A DNA stretch of 64,000 nt. Source: JAEUMY01 sp031394355. Lineage in GTDB: Bacteria > Pseudomonadota > Gammaproteobacteria > Burkholderiales > Usitatibacteraceae. The stretch lies in assembly GCA_031394355.1 (NCBI GenBank), contig JANNSU010000065.1, forward strand, positions 60,111 through 124,110. The letters run 5' to 3'. Both the position numbers and the translations under genes were made by a program. Below are positions 24,441-35,879 of this stretch, one piece after another (the first letter of the stretch is position 1; every line of letters starts with the position of its first letter). Below the pieces are notes generated by a model, which saw only the letters and a program-made list of their open reading frames with translations, was not told the origin of the DNA and did not search any database.

Positions 24441-27400
24441 ATGGCCTCTCACTCTTCGCTGCCGTCGTTTGGACCTCTCCGTTCCCACTTTCTTGCGCCG
24501 GAGGCGGCGACCGTCGACCGGGTGACTGCGATTGCGCGGTTAACCGCGCAAGAAGCAAATTCGGTAAATGAGGAGGCTCGGCGCCTTGTGGACGCCGTGC
24601 GCAACCGCCAGAAGGCCGACGCAGGCATGCAGTCCTTTCTAACCGAGTACGACCTGTCCTCTCAGGAGGGTGTGCTGCTCATGTGTGTGGCGGAAGCACT
24701 CCTGCGGATTCCGGATGCAGCCACGGCGGACAAGCTCATCAGGGACAAGTTTGCACAGGGCGACTGGTCGCGCCACTTTGGCCGCAGCGATTCGATGTTG
24801 GTGAACGCCGGGACATGGGGAATGATGCTCACCGGCAAGCTCGTGACCATTGAGCCATCGAGCATCGCGGACGTGGGCGCCTGGATAGGCAAGTTGGCCG
24901 CTCGCGCAGGTGAGCCGGTGGTGCGGCTTGCATTGCGACAGGGCATGAAGCTCATGGCCGAGCAGTTCGTGATGGGGCGCGACATGGACGACGCTCTCGC
25001 CCGGGCAGCCTCCGGCGATCAAGCGCGCTTTCGCCACTCGTACGACATGCTGGGTGAGTCAGCCATGACTGCCGAGGATGCCTCGCGTTACTTCGATGCC
25101 TATCGGGATGCCATCGCCGCGATCAGCAAGACGGTGAAGCCCGGCCAGACAGTCTTTGACGCGCCTGGCATATCCGTGAAGCTCTCCGCACTGCATCCAC
25201 GCTACGAATATTCGCATCGTGAACGTGTTATCGCCGAGCTGTTGCCCAAAGTTCAGGCGCTGGCAGAACAGGCAAAAGCCGGTGGCATCGGACTCACCAT
25301 TGACGCCGAGGAAACAGAGCGGCTGGAACTCTCCTTGGAGTTGGTCGGTGTGGTCTTCTGTTCTGCTGCATTGAAGGACTGGGAGGGCTTTGGACTGGCT
25401 GTGCAGGCCTATCAGAAGTGTGCGCTGCAGGTCATCGACTGGGCGGAAAACCTGGCAGAGCAGCAGGGCAAGCGCATCATGACCCGACTGGTGAAGGGCG
25501 CGTACTGGGACACTGAAATCAAGCGCGCACAGACACAGGGGATGGATGACTATCCGGTGTTCACGCGGAAGGCAAACACTGATGTGTCGTACCTCGCCTG
25601 TGCTGCTCGGATGTTGGACGCTCCGCAAGCTTTCTACTGCCAGTTCGCGACCCACAATGCCCACACCGTTGCCACGATCCTTGAACGTGCGGCGCGAGGG
25701 GGACGGCTCCGTGAAGATTTCGAGTTCCAGCGGCTGCACGGCATGGGGGAGGAGCTCTACGCTGCGGTCCTTGCCGCCCATCCGGCCGTCTGCAGGGTGT
25801 ATGCGCCAGTAGGCAGTCACGAAGACTTGTTGCCCTATCTGGTTCGTCGGCTGCTGGAGAATGGCGCGAACAGTTCGTTCGTCAATCGCATCGCAGATTC
25901 AACCATTCCGGTCGACGCAGTGATCGCAGATCCTGTGGCTGCGGTCGATGCTGGCGCAGAGAAGCGCAACCTCCGCATCCCGCTGCCCCGCGATCTGTTC
26001 GGCGGCGAGCGCAGCAATTCCGGCGGGTTCAGTTTTGCTGCAGTACCCGCCATCGAACAGCTGCGTCGGCATATGTTGCCTACCCTGAATGCGAATGACT
26101 TCAGGGCGACTGCCATTGTTGCAGGAGCATCCGTGCGCGGCGTGGCGTTGCCGGTGATCAATCCGGCGACCGGGATCTCCATCGGCATGGTGGAGGAGGC
26201 CGATGACGCCACCATTGATATCGCTTTGGATCTCGCCAGCCGCTGGCCCGGGATGAGCGCGTATGAGCGGGCTGCGATACTTGATCAAACTGCCGCGTTG
26301 CTGGAACGAGACCGTGCGCCACTGATGGCATTGCTGTCGCGAGAGGCGGGCAAGACGCTGCCAGACGCACTCGGAGAAGTTCGCGAAGCCATAGACTTCT
26401 GCCGCTACTATGCCGCGCAGTGTCGTCAGCACTTTGCCGAGCCGGCGGCGCTGCCGGGGCCGACGGGAGAGAGCAATCATCTTTCCTTGAGGGGAAGGGG
26501 TGTCTTTGCCTGTATTTCTCCCTGGAACTTCCCGCTGGCGATTTTTCTGGGACAGATTACAGCGGCCTTCGCTGCGGGCAATGCGGTGATCGCCAAGCCG
26601 GCAGAGCAGACGCCACTCATCGCCGACCGTGCGGTCAGGCTGCTGCTGGAAGCCGGCATGCCAAAGGATGCCATCGCGCTGCTGCCCGGACGAGGAGAAA
26701 CTGTCGGTGCGCGGCTGATGGCGGATCTGCGCATCGCGGGTGTCGCCTTCACGGGCGGCACAACGACCGCGCAGATCATCAATCGAACATTGGCTGCGAG
26801 ACCTGGCCCGCTGGTGCCATTCATCGCCGAGACGGGCGGACTGAATGCCATGATTGCCGACTCGTCAGCATTGCCGGAACAAGTTGTCAGTGACGTTCTG
26901 GTCTCGGCGTTCAACAGCGCGGGACAGCGCTGTTCGGCACTGCGTGTGCTCTGCGTGCAGCGTGACATCGGGCCGCGCGTCATGAAGCTTCTGAAGGGCG
27001 CGATGAACGAGCTGAAGCTGGGAGATCCCGCTTGTCTCGATACCGATGTGGGTCCTGTGATTGACGCAGAAGCGTTGGGCATATTGCGGGCGCATCGCCA
27101 GAAGATGGAGCGCGAATATTCGCAGGTGGGTCAGACGCAGCAGCCGCGCGATTTGCCGGGTGGTCACTTCTTTGCGCCGTGTGCGTTCGAGATTCCCAGG
27201 CTGGATGTGCTGGAACGCGAGGTCTTCGGCCCGATCCTGCATGTGCTGCAATTTGATGGTGACCAGCTCATGAATCTGGTCGATGCCATCAACGCCACGG
27301 GGTACGGATTGACACTGGGCGTCCACAGCCGCATCGAGGAAACCATCCAGGCCATCCGAGCCCGGGCTCGCGTTGGCAATCTGTACGTGAACCGCAATCA

Positions 27401-27569
27401 GGTTGGTGCAGTGGTGGGCGTGCAGCCATTTGGCGGCGAAGGCCTGTCAGGGACCGGTCCGAAGGCCGGCGGACCGCACTATCTGTTCCGCTTTGCCACC
27501 GAGCGCACGTTCACGGTAAACACGGCGGCCGCAGGGGGTAATGCCTCGCTGATTGCGAGTTCTGAGTGA
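24441..27569 (+). CDS. putA: Bifunctional proline dehydrogenase / glutamate-semialdehyde dehydrogenase
   Basis: A 1042-residue PutA that oxidises proline to glutamate in two steps. The proline dehydrogenase barrel covers roughly residues 60-480 (FDAPGISVKLSALHPRYEYSHRER; GKRIMTRLVKGAYWDTEIKRAQ). The aldehyde dehydrogenase half covers about 530-1030, with AETGGLNAMI as the general base segment and NSAGQRCSALRVL holding the catalytic Cys. There is no N-terminal ribbon-helix-helix domain and no long C-terminal extension, so this is the minimal, non-repressor PutA, shorter than the 1320-residue E. coli form. One exact palindrome (REYSQ, 891-895) and one single-mismatch copy (YEYSH, 255-259) lie inside. 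Confidence 0.97.
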   Translation: MASHSSLPSFGPLRSHFLAPEAATVDRVTAIARLTAQEANSVNEEARRLVDAVRNRQKADAGMQSFLTEYDLSSQEGVLLMCVAEALLRIPDAATADKLIRDKFAQGDWSRHFGRSDSMLVNAGTWGMMLTGKLVTIEPSSIADVGAWIGKLAARAGEPVVRLALRQGMKLMAEQFVMGRDMDDALARAASGDQARFRHSYDMLGESAMTAEDASRYFDAYRDAIAAISKTVKPGQTVFDAPGISVKLSALHPRYEYSHRERVIAELLPKVQALAEQAKAGGIGLTIDAEETERLELSLELVGVVFCSAALKDWEGFGLAVQAYQKCALQVIDWAENLAEQQGKRIMTRLVKGAYWDTEIKRAQTQGMDDYPVFTRKANTDVSYLACAARMLDAPQAFYCQFATHNAHTVATILERAARGGRLREDFEFQRLHGMGEELYAAVLAAHPAVCRVYAPVGSHEDLLPYLVRRLLENGANSSFVNRIADSTIPVDAVIADPVAAVDAGAEKRNLRIPLPRDLFGGERSNSGGFSFAAVPAIEQLRRHMLPTLNANDFRATAIVAGASVRGVALPVINPATGISIGMVEEADDATIDIALDLASRWPGMSAYERAAILDQTAALLERDRAPLMALLSREAGKTLPDALGEVREAIDFCRYYAAQCRQHFAEPAALPGPTGESNHLSLRGRGVFACISPWNFPLAIFLGQITAAFAAGNAVIAKPAEQTPLIADRAVRLLLEAGMPKDAIALLPGRGETVGARLMADLRIAGVAFTGGTTTAQIINRTLAARPGPLVPFIAETGGLNAMIADSSALPEQVVSDVLVSAFNSAGQRCSALRVLCVQRDIGPRVMKLLKGAMNELKLGDPACLDTDVGPVIDAEALGILRAHRQKMEREYSQVGQTQQPRDLPGGHFFAPCAFEIPRLDVLEREVFGPILHVLQFDGDQLMNLVDAINATGYGLTLGVHSRIEETIQAIRARARVGNLYVNRNQVGAVVGVQPFGGEGLSGTGPKAGGPHYLFRFATERTFTVNTAAAGGNASLIASSE
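25204..25215. repeat. Single-mismatch copy of the palindrome (ACGAATATTCGC, in putA)
   Basis: Differs from GCGAATATTCGC at the first base. It encodes Y255-E-Y-S-H259 in the conserved ProDH segment LHPRYEYSHRER, so the protein may limit drift here. Confidence 0.75.
27112..27123. repeat. GCGAATATTCGC palindrome, copy 13 (in putA)
   Basis: EYS frame, within R891-E-Y-S-Q895. Flanks C/A. Confidence 0.97.
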
Positions 27570-27610
27570 TGCGTTCCGGGTATGGGGAACAAGGGGGAAG
27601 GCGACAAGGA

Positions 27611-27646
27611 TAGGCGATAGGGGTAGGCATAGGGGGTAGGCGATAG
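27611..27646 (+). repeat. Purine-rich 13-bp tandem repeat
   Basis: TAGGCGATAGGGG, TAGGCATAGGGGG and TAGGCGATAG follow one another in the gap between putA and the convergent barstar gene. No clear terminator was seen here. Confidence 0.75.
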
Positions 27647-27705
27647 CCAAGGTGGCCCACGCACGCCGCCAACTTCGCCACTCCCCTTTGCGTATCCCCT
27701 CTGCT

Positions 27706-28167
27706 CTAAATTTTCTTCACCCCGGGCACCGCCTCTTTCCCCGAAAGCAGCACGACCATGGGTTTGCCTTCATCCTTCCAGTAGTTCACGGCATCCTGGA
27801 ACAATTCGACGACGGTTTCGAGCTGACTTTCGTGGTGCGCCGCAAAGTTGTCTGTGTGATCGAAATAGATCACGAAGCCTGCAGCATCCAGCCACTCGAA
27901 GTCGGTGATGCATTCTTCGAACGCGTCCCAGTTATTGCTGAAATAGTCCGGAAAGTGCATCACGGTCGCTGCGTGATTGAGAAACTGCTCTTTCTTCTCG
28001 ATGGACTTGCCCTCGAGATGAAAGCAGGTCAGCCCCCTGGCTTTGGCCAGCTTGCCGACAGCGGCGGGTGTGGCAGGTGCCTTCAGCCAGAACACGCCTC
28101 GTGGCGATTCCTGAGCGAACAGTTTTTCCAGCCCGGATGGTCCAGCGCTGCTTCCACTGCTGCTCAT
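27706..28167 (-). CDS. Barstar-family ribonuclease inhibitor
   Basis: A 153-residue protein with the barstar fold: LEGKSIEKKEQFLNHAATVMHFPDYFSNNWDAFEECITDFEW is the family's hallmark region, including the FPDYF-NWDA motif that in barstar contacts the RNase. It lacks a signal peptide and would act in the cytoplasm to neutralise the secreted RNase encoded immediately upstream. The start overlaps the RNase stop as ATGA, so the pair is translationally coupled. The Asp and Glu residues after NWDA are consistent with blocking a basic active site. Confidence 0.92.
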   Translation of the reverse strand: MSSSGSSAGPSGLEKLFAQESPRGVFWLKAPATPAAVGKLAKARGLTCFHLEGKSIEKKEQFLNHAATVMHFPDYFSNNWDAFEECITDFEWLDAAGFVIYFDHTDNFAAHHESQLETVVELFQDAVNYWKDEGKPMVVLLSGKEAVPGVKKI

Positions 28168-28529
28168 GTCGCCTCCTGAATGCGTTTGAACGATGCATAG
28201 TGATCATCGGTGTAATAGAAATCGCCGCCGCCGGCGACGATACGGCGGGCACCCCGGTTGCGGGCGCCGGGTGTCTTCACGGTGTACTCCTTGTAATGCC
28301 CGCGCGGCTTGCTGGGCAAAAACTTCTCGCGGTTACTAAAGATGGTGCCATCCTTGCTATAGGGGAATGGGCCACCTTTTTTGATGAGGGCCAAGGTGTC
28401 GCGCGCCTCTTTAGGCAGCTGGCTTATCGCAATCGTTGGGACGGTTGCCCTTTTGCTGTCAGGCTGAAAGCCCAGCGCACAGGCAGGCAGGAACAGCAGG
28501 AGTGCGAATATTCGCAACAGGCATTTCAT
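28164..28529 (-). CDS. Secreted guanyl-specific ribonuclease (barnase/RNase Sa family)
   Basis: A 121-residue precursor with a signal peptide (about 1-20) followed by a compact RNase N1/T1 domain. Key residues are the catalytic Glu in HYKEYTVKTPG, Arg in GARRIVAGG, and His in YYTDDHYASF. GPFPYSKDGTIFSNREKFLP is the usual N-terminal half. The enzyme would cleave RNA after G in the periplasm or outside. RIFA (6-9) in the signal peptide is encoded by a palindrome. It overlaps the upstream thioesterase gene and the downstream barstar gene by 4 bp each. Confidence 0.93.
   Translation of the reverse strand: MKCLLRIFALLLFLPACALGFQPDSKRATVPTIAISQLPKEARDTLALIKKGGPFPYSKDGTIFSNREKFLPSKPRGHYKEYTVKTPGARNRGARRIVAGGGDFYYTDDHYASFKRIQEAT
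28504..28515. repeat. GCGAATATTCGC palindrome, copy 14 (in RNase signal peptide)
   Basis: RIFA frame on the minus strand, residues 6-9 of the RNase precursor. Flanks T/A. Confidence 0.97.
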
Positions 28530-28954
28530 GCGGACACCTTGGCAAGTTTTTGCGAGAGTTTGGTGTTGAATCGTGCAGCGTCGATGACATGACGCTCATG
28601 GGTGCCGGCAGAAATGGCGTCAATGCCGTCGTGTGCAGACACCTCGAACAAGAGTTTGCGCCCCTCCACCGCAACCAGCTTGCTGTTCACGGTCACGGTG
28701 AGGCCCGGTGGCGTCGCCGCAACATGGGAGAAATTGACGTGAGTACCGAGACTTTGCTCATCGGGCCATTGCAGGTGTGGCTTGATGAGGTCGATGCAGG
28801 CCCATTCACACAGGCCTACCAGATAGCCGGTCGCCAATACGGCGGGCATCACCTGGAAGTCGTCGGCCTCCGGGTACAGATGCGGCACGGTCTTGTCTCT
28901 GGGGATGGTGTAGCGGAAGGTTCCGCAGAGACCCGGCTTCAAGCTTGGCTTCAT
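28526..28954 (-). CDS. FlK-like (fluoroacetyl-CoA thioesterase family) hotdog thioesterase
   Basis: A 142-residue hotdog-fold protein closely resembling FlK of Streptomyces cattleya: HLYPEADDF, ATGYLVGLCEWAC, SHVAATPPGLTVTV and SAHDGIDAISAGTHERHVI line up with FlK as I remember it. The Thr and Glu of ATGYLVGLCEWAC keep the eight-residue spacing of the FlK Thr42-Glu50 pair and the SH before AATPPG supplies the catalytic His. The gate Phe of FlK appears replaced by Met, so another small acyl-CoA is the likelier substrate. The ATG at 28954 overlaps the fur stop as ATGA; an in-frame start at 28987 would sit deep in fur. Confidence 0.85.
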   Translation of the reverse strand: MKPSLKPGLCGTFRYTIPRDKTVPHLYPEADDFQVMPAVLATGYLVGLCEWACIDLIKPHLQWPDEQSLGTHVNFSHVAATPPGLTVTVNSKLVAVEGRKLLFEVSAHDGIDAISAGTHERHVIDAARFNTKLSQKLAKVSA

Positions 28955-29379
28955 GGCTGCTTGTGCGGGCACCGGTCCTTGGTGCAATCCGCATAGATGT
29001 AAAGGGAATGGTCGTGGATGTTGAAGCCGCGGTCCTTGGCAATTTTCGCCTGCCTGCGCTCGATTTCAGCATCGAAGAACTCCTCCACCCGGCCACACTG
29101 CAGGCACACCAGGTGGTCGTGATGCGTGCCTTCATTCAGCTCGAAAACGGCCTTGCCGCTTTCGAAGTGATGGCGCACCAGAAGTCCCGCCTGTTCAAAC
29201 TGCGTCAGTACCCGGTACACCGTGGCAAGGCCGATATCCGCATTCTCGTCGAGGAGAAGCTTGTATACATCCTCAGCGGTCATGTGCCGTTGCTTGCTGT
29301 GCTGAAACAGATCCAGCACTTTCAATCGCGGCAGGGTGACCTTGAGGCCCATGTTGCGGAGGTCTTTGGATTCGGGCAT
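28951..29379 (-). CDS. fur: Ferric uptake regulator
   Basis: A 142-residue iron-responsive repressor. The winged-helix part has NMGLKVTLPRLKVLDLF and HMTAEDVYKLLLDENADIGLATVYRVLTQFEQAGL; the metal-binding and dimer part has HHDHLVCLQCGRVEEF. The C-terminal CTKDRCPH resembles the second CxxxxC cluster. The ATG at 29379 (MPESKDLRNMG) matches Fur N termini; an in-frame ATG 33 bp upstream is less likely. It is divergent from bamE, as is common in betaproteobacteria. No convincing Fur box was identified in the shared gap. Confidence 0.96.
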   Translation of the reverse strand: MPESKDLRNMGLKVTLPRLKVLDLFQHSKQRHMTAEDVYKLLLDENADIGLATVYRVLTQFEQAGLLVRHHFESGKAVFELNEGTHHDHLVCLQCGRVEEFFDAEIERRQAKIAKDRGFNIHDHSLYIYADCTKDRCPHKQP

Positions 29380-29475
29380 GGCAGATCCGGTCCCTTGATG
29401 ATGATGAGGCATGATAAATCGAATCCTTCTGCAGTCCCATGCAGGACATCGAATGCCCGCCAGAAGGTCGTCCGC

Positions 29476-29481
29476 TATAAT
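29476..29481 (+). promoter_or_regulatory. Probable bamE promoter -10 element
   Basis: A perfect TATAAT lies 26 nt before the bamE ATG. No good -35 hexamer was found at the expected spacing, so the promoter may need an activator. Confidence 0.5.
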
Positions 29482-29506
29482 CTAAAGCATTCTTCCCGAG
29501 GACATC

Positions 29507-29866
29507 ATGCGCGTTTTCATTCTCACCTTGGCATTTGCCCTTGTTTCGGGCTGCAGTTATCTCAGCCCCCACAAAATCGAGATCCAGCAGGGAAACCTCA
29601 TCACGAAGGAGGCGTTCGCCACTGTGAAGGTTGGCATGACCAAGGCCGAGGTCCGTGCCGCGCTCGGCACGCCTTTGCTGCAGGATGTGTTCCATGCCAA
29701 TCGCTGGGACTATTACTTCAGTCACGAGCAATACGGCGGGTTTGCCAAGCTGAAGCGCGTGAATGAAGAGCGCCGCATCACGTTCTACTTCGAAAATGAC
29801 CGTCTGGCACGCATTCAAGGTGAGACGTCGACGCTGCCGTCCGATCTGCCGCCGGTGAATAAGTAA
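29507..29866 (+). CDS. bamE: Outer-membrane assembly lipoprotein BamE (SmpA/OmlA)
   Basis: A 119-residue lipoprotein subunit of the BAM complex. The signal peptide ends in a lipobox around VSGC. The mature part has the BamE signatures QQGNLITKEAFATVKVGMTKAEVRAALGTPLLQDVFHANRWDYYF and RRITFYFENDRLARI. It is divergent from fur and lies 12 bp before dapB. Confidence 0.95.
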   Translation: MRVFILTLAFALVSGCSYLSPHKIEIQQGNLITKEAFATVKVGMTKAEVRAALGTPLLQDVFHANRWDYYFSHEQYGGFAKLKRVNEERRITFYFENDRLARIQGETSTLPSDLPPVNK

Positions 29867-29878
29867 TAGCGGATACCG

Positions 29879-30676
29879 ATGAAGATCTGTGTTGCGGGGG
29901 CAGCCGGTCGCATGGGGCGCATGCTCCTAGAGGCGGTGTCGGCTGAGCCACGCTGCCAGCTTGCGGCGGCTCTCGAGCGCCAAGGCAGCGAACAAGTTGG
30001 GCGTAGCGTGAGCGAGTTCGGTTTGGTCGGTAGTGCGGCAAGGATCACGGACGATTTGGTGGGCGCATTGTCCGTCAGTGATGTCCTGATCGACTTCACT
30101 CGCCCCGAGGGCACGCTGCGACATCTGGCCGCTTGCCGCCGCACAGGTCGTGCAATCGTCATCGGTACCACCGGTTTCAGCGACGCAGAGCGTGGCGAGA
30201 TCGCCCTTGCCGCCAGGGAAATCGCGATCGTCTTTGCGCCCAACATGAGTGTCGGGGTCAACATCGCGTTGAAGCTGGTCGAGCTCGCGTCCAAGGCGCT
30301 GGATCCCTCCTACGATATCGAAATCGTCGAGATGCACCACAGCCAGAAAGTGGATGCGCCGTCCGGTACGGCCCTGCAGCTCGGTGAAGTCGCCGCGGCG
30401 GCACGCGGTACTTCGCTGAAGGCATCTGGCGTGCTGAGCCGGGAGGGCCACACGGGCGTTCGGCCGCCTGGCACCATCGGTTTCGCGACACTACGGGGAG
30501 GTGATGTCATCGGCGACCATACTGTGGTGTTCGCTGGGCCGGGTGAGCGCATCGAGATCAGCCACAAGTCTTCGAGTCGCGCCAACTATGCCAAAGGCGC
30601 AGTCAGAGCCGCCATCTGGCTCGCCGGCAAGCCCGCCGGCCTGTACGACATGCAGGATGTCCTCGGTCTGACATAG
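29879..30676 (+). CDS. dapB: 4-hydroxy-tetrahydrodipicolinate reductase
   Basis: A 265-residue enzyme of the diaminopimelate/lysine pathway, reducing HTPA with NAD(P)H. CVAGAAGRMGRML is the nucleotide-binding loop, and EIVEMHHSQKVDAPSGTAL holds the catalytic His and Lys. TIGFATLRGGDVIGDHTVVF closes the substrate site. It follows bamE closely and ends 144 bp before carA. Confidence 0.98.
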   Translation: MKICVAGAAGRMGRMLLEAVSAEPRCQLAAALERQGSEQVGRSVSEFGLVGSAARITDDLVGALSVSDVLIDFTRPEGTLRHLAACRRTGRAIVIGTTGFSDAERGEIALAAREIAIVFAPNMSVGVNIALKLVELASKALDPSYDIEIVEMHHSQKVDAPSGTALQLGEVAAAARGTSLKASGVLSREGHTGVRPPGTIGFATLRGGDVIGDHTVVFAGPGERIEISHKSSSRANYAKGAVRAAIWLAGKPAGLYDMQDVLGLT

Positions 30677-30707
30677 CGTCGGCACTGTGTCGCGGCAGGC
30701 TTGCAAA

Positions 30708-30737
30708 TTTGCCCGCAGGGTGGGGCTCGTGTAAAAT
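30708..30737 (+). promoter_or_regulatory. Promoter-like element before carA
   Basis: TTTGCC (30708-30713) and TAAAAT (30732-30737) are separated by 18 bp. A transcript starting here would meet the hairpin at 30759 after about 15-20 nt. Confidence 0.45.
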
Positions 30738-30758
30738 GCGCGGTTAATCGCCAAAAAG

Positions 30759-30792
30759 CGGGAAAGAGCCCCTCGGGTCTTTCCCGTTTTTT
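30759..30792 (+). terminator. Intrinsic terminator/attenuator just before carA
   Basis: A 9-bp perfect stem (CGGGAAAGA / TCTTTCCCG) extended by an inner CCC/GGG and followed by six T. It ends 28 nt before the carA start codon, leaving no room for another promoter, so carAB transcription has to pass it. Confidence 0.85.
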
Positions 30793-30820
30793 ATGTCTGT
30801 CGTCCGTCCGGAGTCTGCCA

Positions 30821-31978
30821 GTGCCAGCCTATCCATCCGCCCTTCTCGTGTTAGCCGATGGATCGGTATTCAAGGGCTGCGGAATCGGCGCTCCCGGCCA
30901 GACCGTCGGAGAGGTGGTGTTCAACACCGCCATGACCGGCTATCAGGAAATTCTCACCGATCCGTCCTACATGGGACAGATAGTCACGCTGACCTATCCG
31001 CACATCGGCAATGTCGGCACCAATGCCGAGGACGCAGAGTCCAACAAGGCTTATGCAGCGGGACTCATCATTCGGGACCTGCCGATACTTGCCTCGAATT
31101 TCCGCATGCAGGAAACCCTGCCGGACTATCTGGTTCGCAACAGCATCGTGGCCATCGCAGATATCGACACGCGCCGTCTCACCAGGCTTCTGCGGGAGAA
31201 GGGTGCCCAGAATGGGTGCATTCTCGTCGGTGACGCAAGTGATGCGAATATTCGCAAGGCCCACGACGCGGCGAAATCAGCACCGTCGATGTCCGGGCTT
31301 GATCTTGCCAAAGTGGTGAGCTGCGAGAAGTCCTATGAATGGCACACCAGCACCTGGCAGTTGGGCGAGGGATATCGGGAAATTGCTGACCACCGGTTTC
31401 ATGTTGTTGCCTATGACTATGGCGTCAAGCACAACATCCTGCGCATGCTGGCTGATCGCGGCTGCAAGGTGACCGTGTTGCCCGCGCAAGCAACGGCCGC
31501 TGCGGCACTGGCGCTCAAGCCTGACGGCGTATTCCTGTCCAACGGTCCTGGCGATCCGGAACCCTGTGACTACGCCGTTGCTGCGATCAAGGAAATCATT
31601 GCGCATGATGTTCCGGTGTTCGGCATCTGCCTCGGCCATCAGCTGCTTGGTCTTGCATCGGGAGCCCGGACGATGAAAATGAAGTTCGGCCATCACGGTG
31701 CCAACCACCCGGTTCAGGATCTGGATTCAGGGCAGGTGTACATCACCAGCCAGAACCACGGCTTTGCGGTGGACGAAAATACGTTGCCTGCGAATATTCG
31801 CGTGACGCACAAGTCGCTGTTCGACGGAACCCTGCAAGGCATCGCGCGCACCGACAAGCCCGCCTTCAGCTTTCAGGGCCATCCCGAAGCAAGCCCCGGC
31901 CCGCATGAAGTCGGCTACCTGTTTGACCGGTTCATCAAGATGATGGCTGCCGGACAACCCGCGACAAAGGCCGCGTGA
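30821..31978 (+). CDS. carA: Carbamoyl-phosphate synthase small (glutaminase) subunit
   Basis: A 385-residue subunit that releases ammonia from glutamine for carbamoyl phosphate synthesis (arginine and pyrimidines). SALLVLADGSVFKG and EVVFNTAMTGYQEILTDPSY open the protein; VFGICLGHQLLGLA holds the nucleophilic Cys and FQGHPEASPGPHE the His-Glu pair. The GTG at 30821 is chosen because GGAG lies about 5 nt upstream and the next residues match CarA N termini. Two palindromes encode ANIR at 142-145 and 324-327. Confidence 0.97.
   Translation: MPAYPSALLVLADGSVFKGCGIGAPGQTVGEVVFNTAMTGYQEILTDPSYMGQIVTLTYPHIGNVGTNAEDAESNKAYAAGLIIRDLPILASNFRMQETLPDYLVRNSIVAIADIDTRRLTRLLREKGAQNGCILVGDASDANIRKAHDAAKSAPSMSGLDLAKVVSCEKSYEWHTSTWQLGEGYREIADHRFHVVAYDYGVKHNILRMLADRGCKVTVLPAQATAAAALALKPDGVFLSNGPGDPEPCDYAVAAIKEIIAHDVPVFGICLGHQLLGLASGARTMKMKFGHHGANHPVQDLDSGQVYITSQNHGFAVDENTLPANIRVTHKSLFDGTLQGIARTDKPAFSFQGHPEASPGPHEVGYLFDRFIKMMAAGQPATKAA
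31244..31255. repeat. GCGAATATTCGC palindrome, copy 15 (in carA)
   Basis: Codon-aligned, encoding A142-N-I-R145, in the linker between the CarA domains. Flanks T/A. Confidence 0.97.
31790..31801. repeat. GCGAATATTCGC palindrome, copy 16 (in carA)
   Basis: Codon-aligned, encoding A324-N-I-R327. Flanks T/G. 546 bp from copy 15. Confidence 0.97.
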
Positions 31979-32640
31979 TGCTGGGCATCACCGATCTCAC
32001 CACCTATGTCCTTGGCACGATTTTGATCATTTTGCTGCCGGGACCCAATTCCCTGTATGTGCTGGCCGTCGCGGCGCGGCGCGGTGTGCGCGCAGCCTAT
32101 GCCGGCGCGGCAGGTGTCTTGCTGGGCGATGCGGTGTTGATGATTCTCGCTGCAGCCGGCGTGGGCTCGCTGCTGAAGGCCTACCCCTCCGTATTTCTAA
32201 TGCTCAAGATTGCCGGTGCTGCCTATCTGGCCTGGATTGGCGTCAAACTTGTCGTTGGTGCCATCAAGCGATTGCGCGAAGGCAATGAGGCTGAGCCAGC
32301 GCCGCAGGTTGTGCCCGATTCTGCCAATCCCGACTCTGCCAGTCCCCTGGCGCGCGCTTTCGCGATCTGCATGGTCAATCCGAAGGCCATCCTGTTCTTT
32401 GTCTCGATCTTCATCCAGTTTGTGGATCCAGCTTATGGCGCGCCGGTAGTAACCATCGCGGCGTTGGGCGTGATCTTTCAGGTTCTGAGCATTCTGTATT
32501 TGAGCGCGCTCATCTTCGCTGGCGCACACATTGCAGAGACGTTTCGACGCCGCAAACGCCTGTCATCCGTGATGACAGGTGCAGTCGGCGCATTGTTCAT
32601 CGGCTTTGGCGCACGACTCGCCACAGCCACCGTGGAGTAA
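31978..32640 (+). CDS. LysE/RhtB-family amino-acid exporter
   Basis: A 220-residue inner-membrane exporter with about six membrane segments. The GTILIILLPGPNSLYVLAVAARRGVRAAYAGAAGVLLGDAV stretch is the LysE/LeuE signature. The ATG overlaps the carA stop (TGATG), so it is coupled to carA and lies between carA and carB. The substrate is unknown; placement suggests a link to amino-acid balance, for example arginine, but this is inference. Confidence 0.92.
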   Translation: MLGITDLTTYVLGTILIILLPGPNSLYVLAVAARRGVRAAYAGAAGVLLGDAVLMILAAAGVGSLLKAYPSVFLMLKIAGAAYLAWIGVKLVVGAIKRLREGNEAEPAPQVVPDSANPDSASPLARAFAICMVNPKAILFFVSIFIQFVDPAYGAPVVTIAALGVIFQVLSILYLSALIFAGAHIAETFRRRKRLSSVMTGAVGALFIGFGARLATATVE

Positions 32641-32648
32641 GCAGCACC

Positions 32649-35875
<3,227 letters not shown>

Positions 35876-35879
<4 letters not shown>

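Noticed and set aside
29401..29440. Fur box in the fur-bamE gap (ATGATGATGAGGCATGATAAATC region)
   Set aside because: The GATAAT-like triplets are too few and badly spaced, and part of the match lies at the fur start itself.
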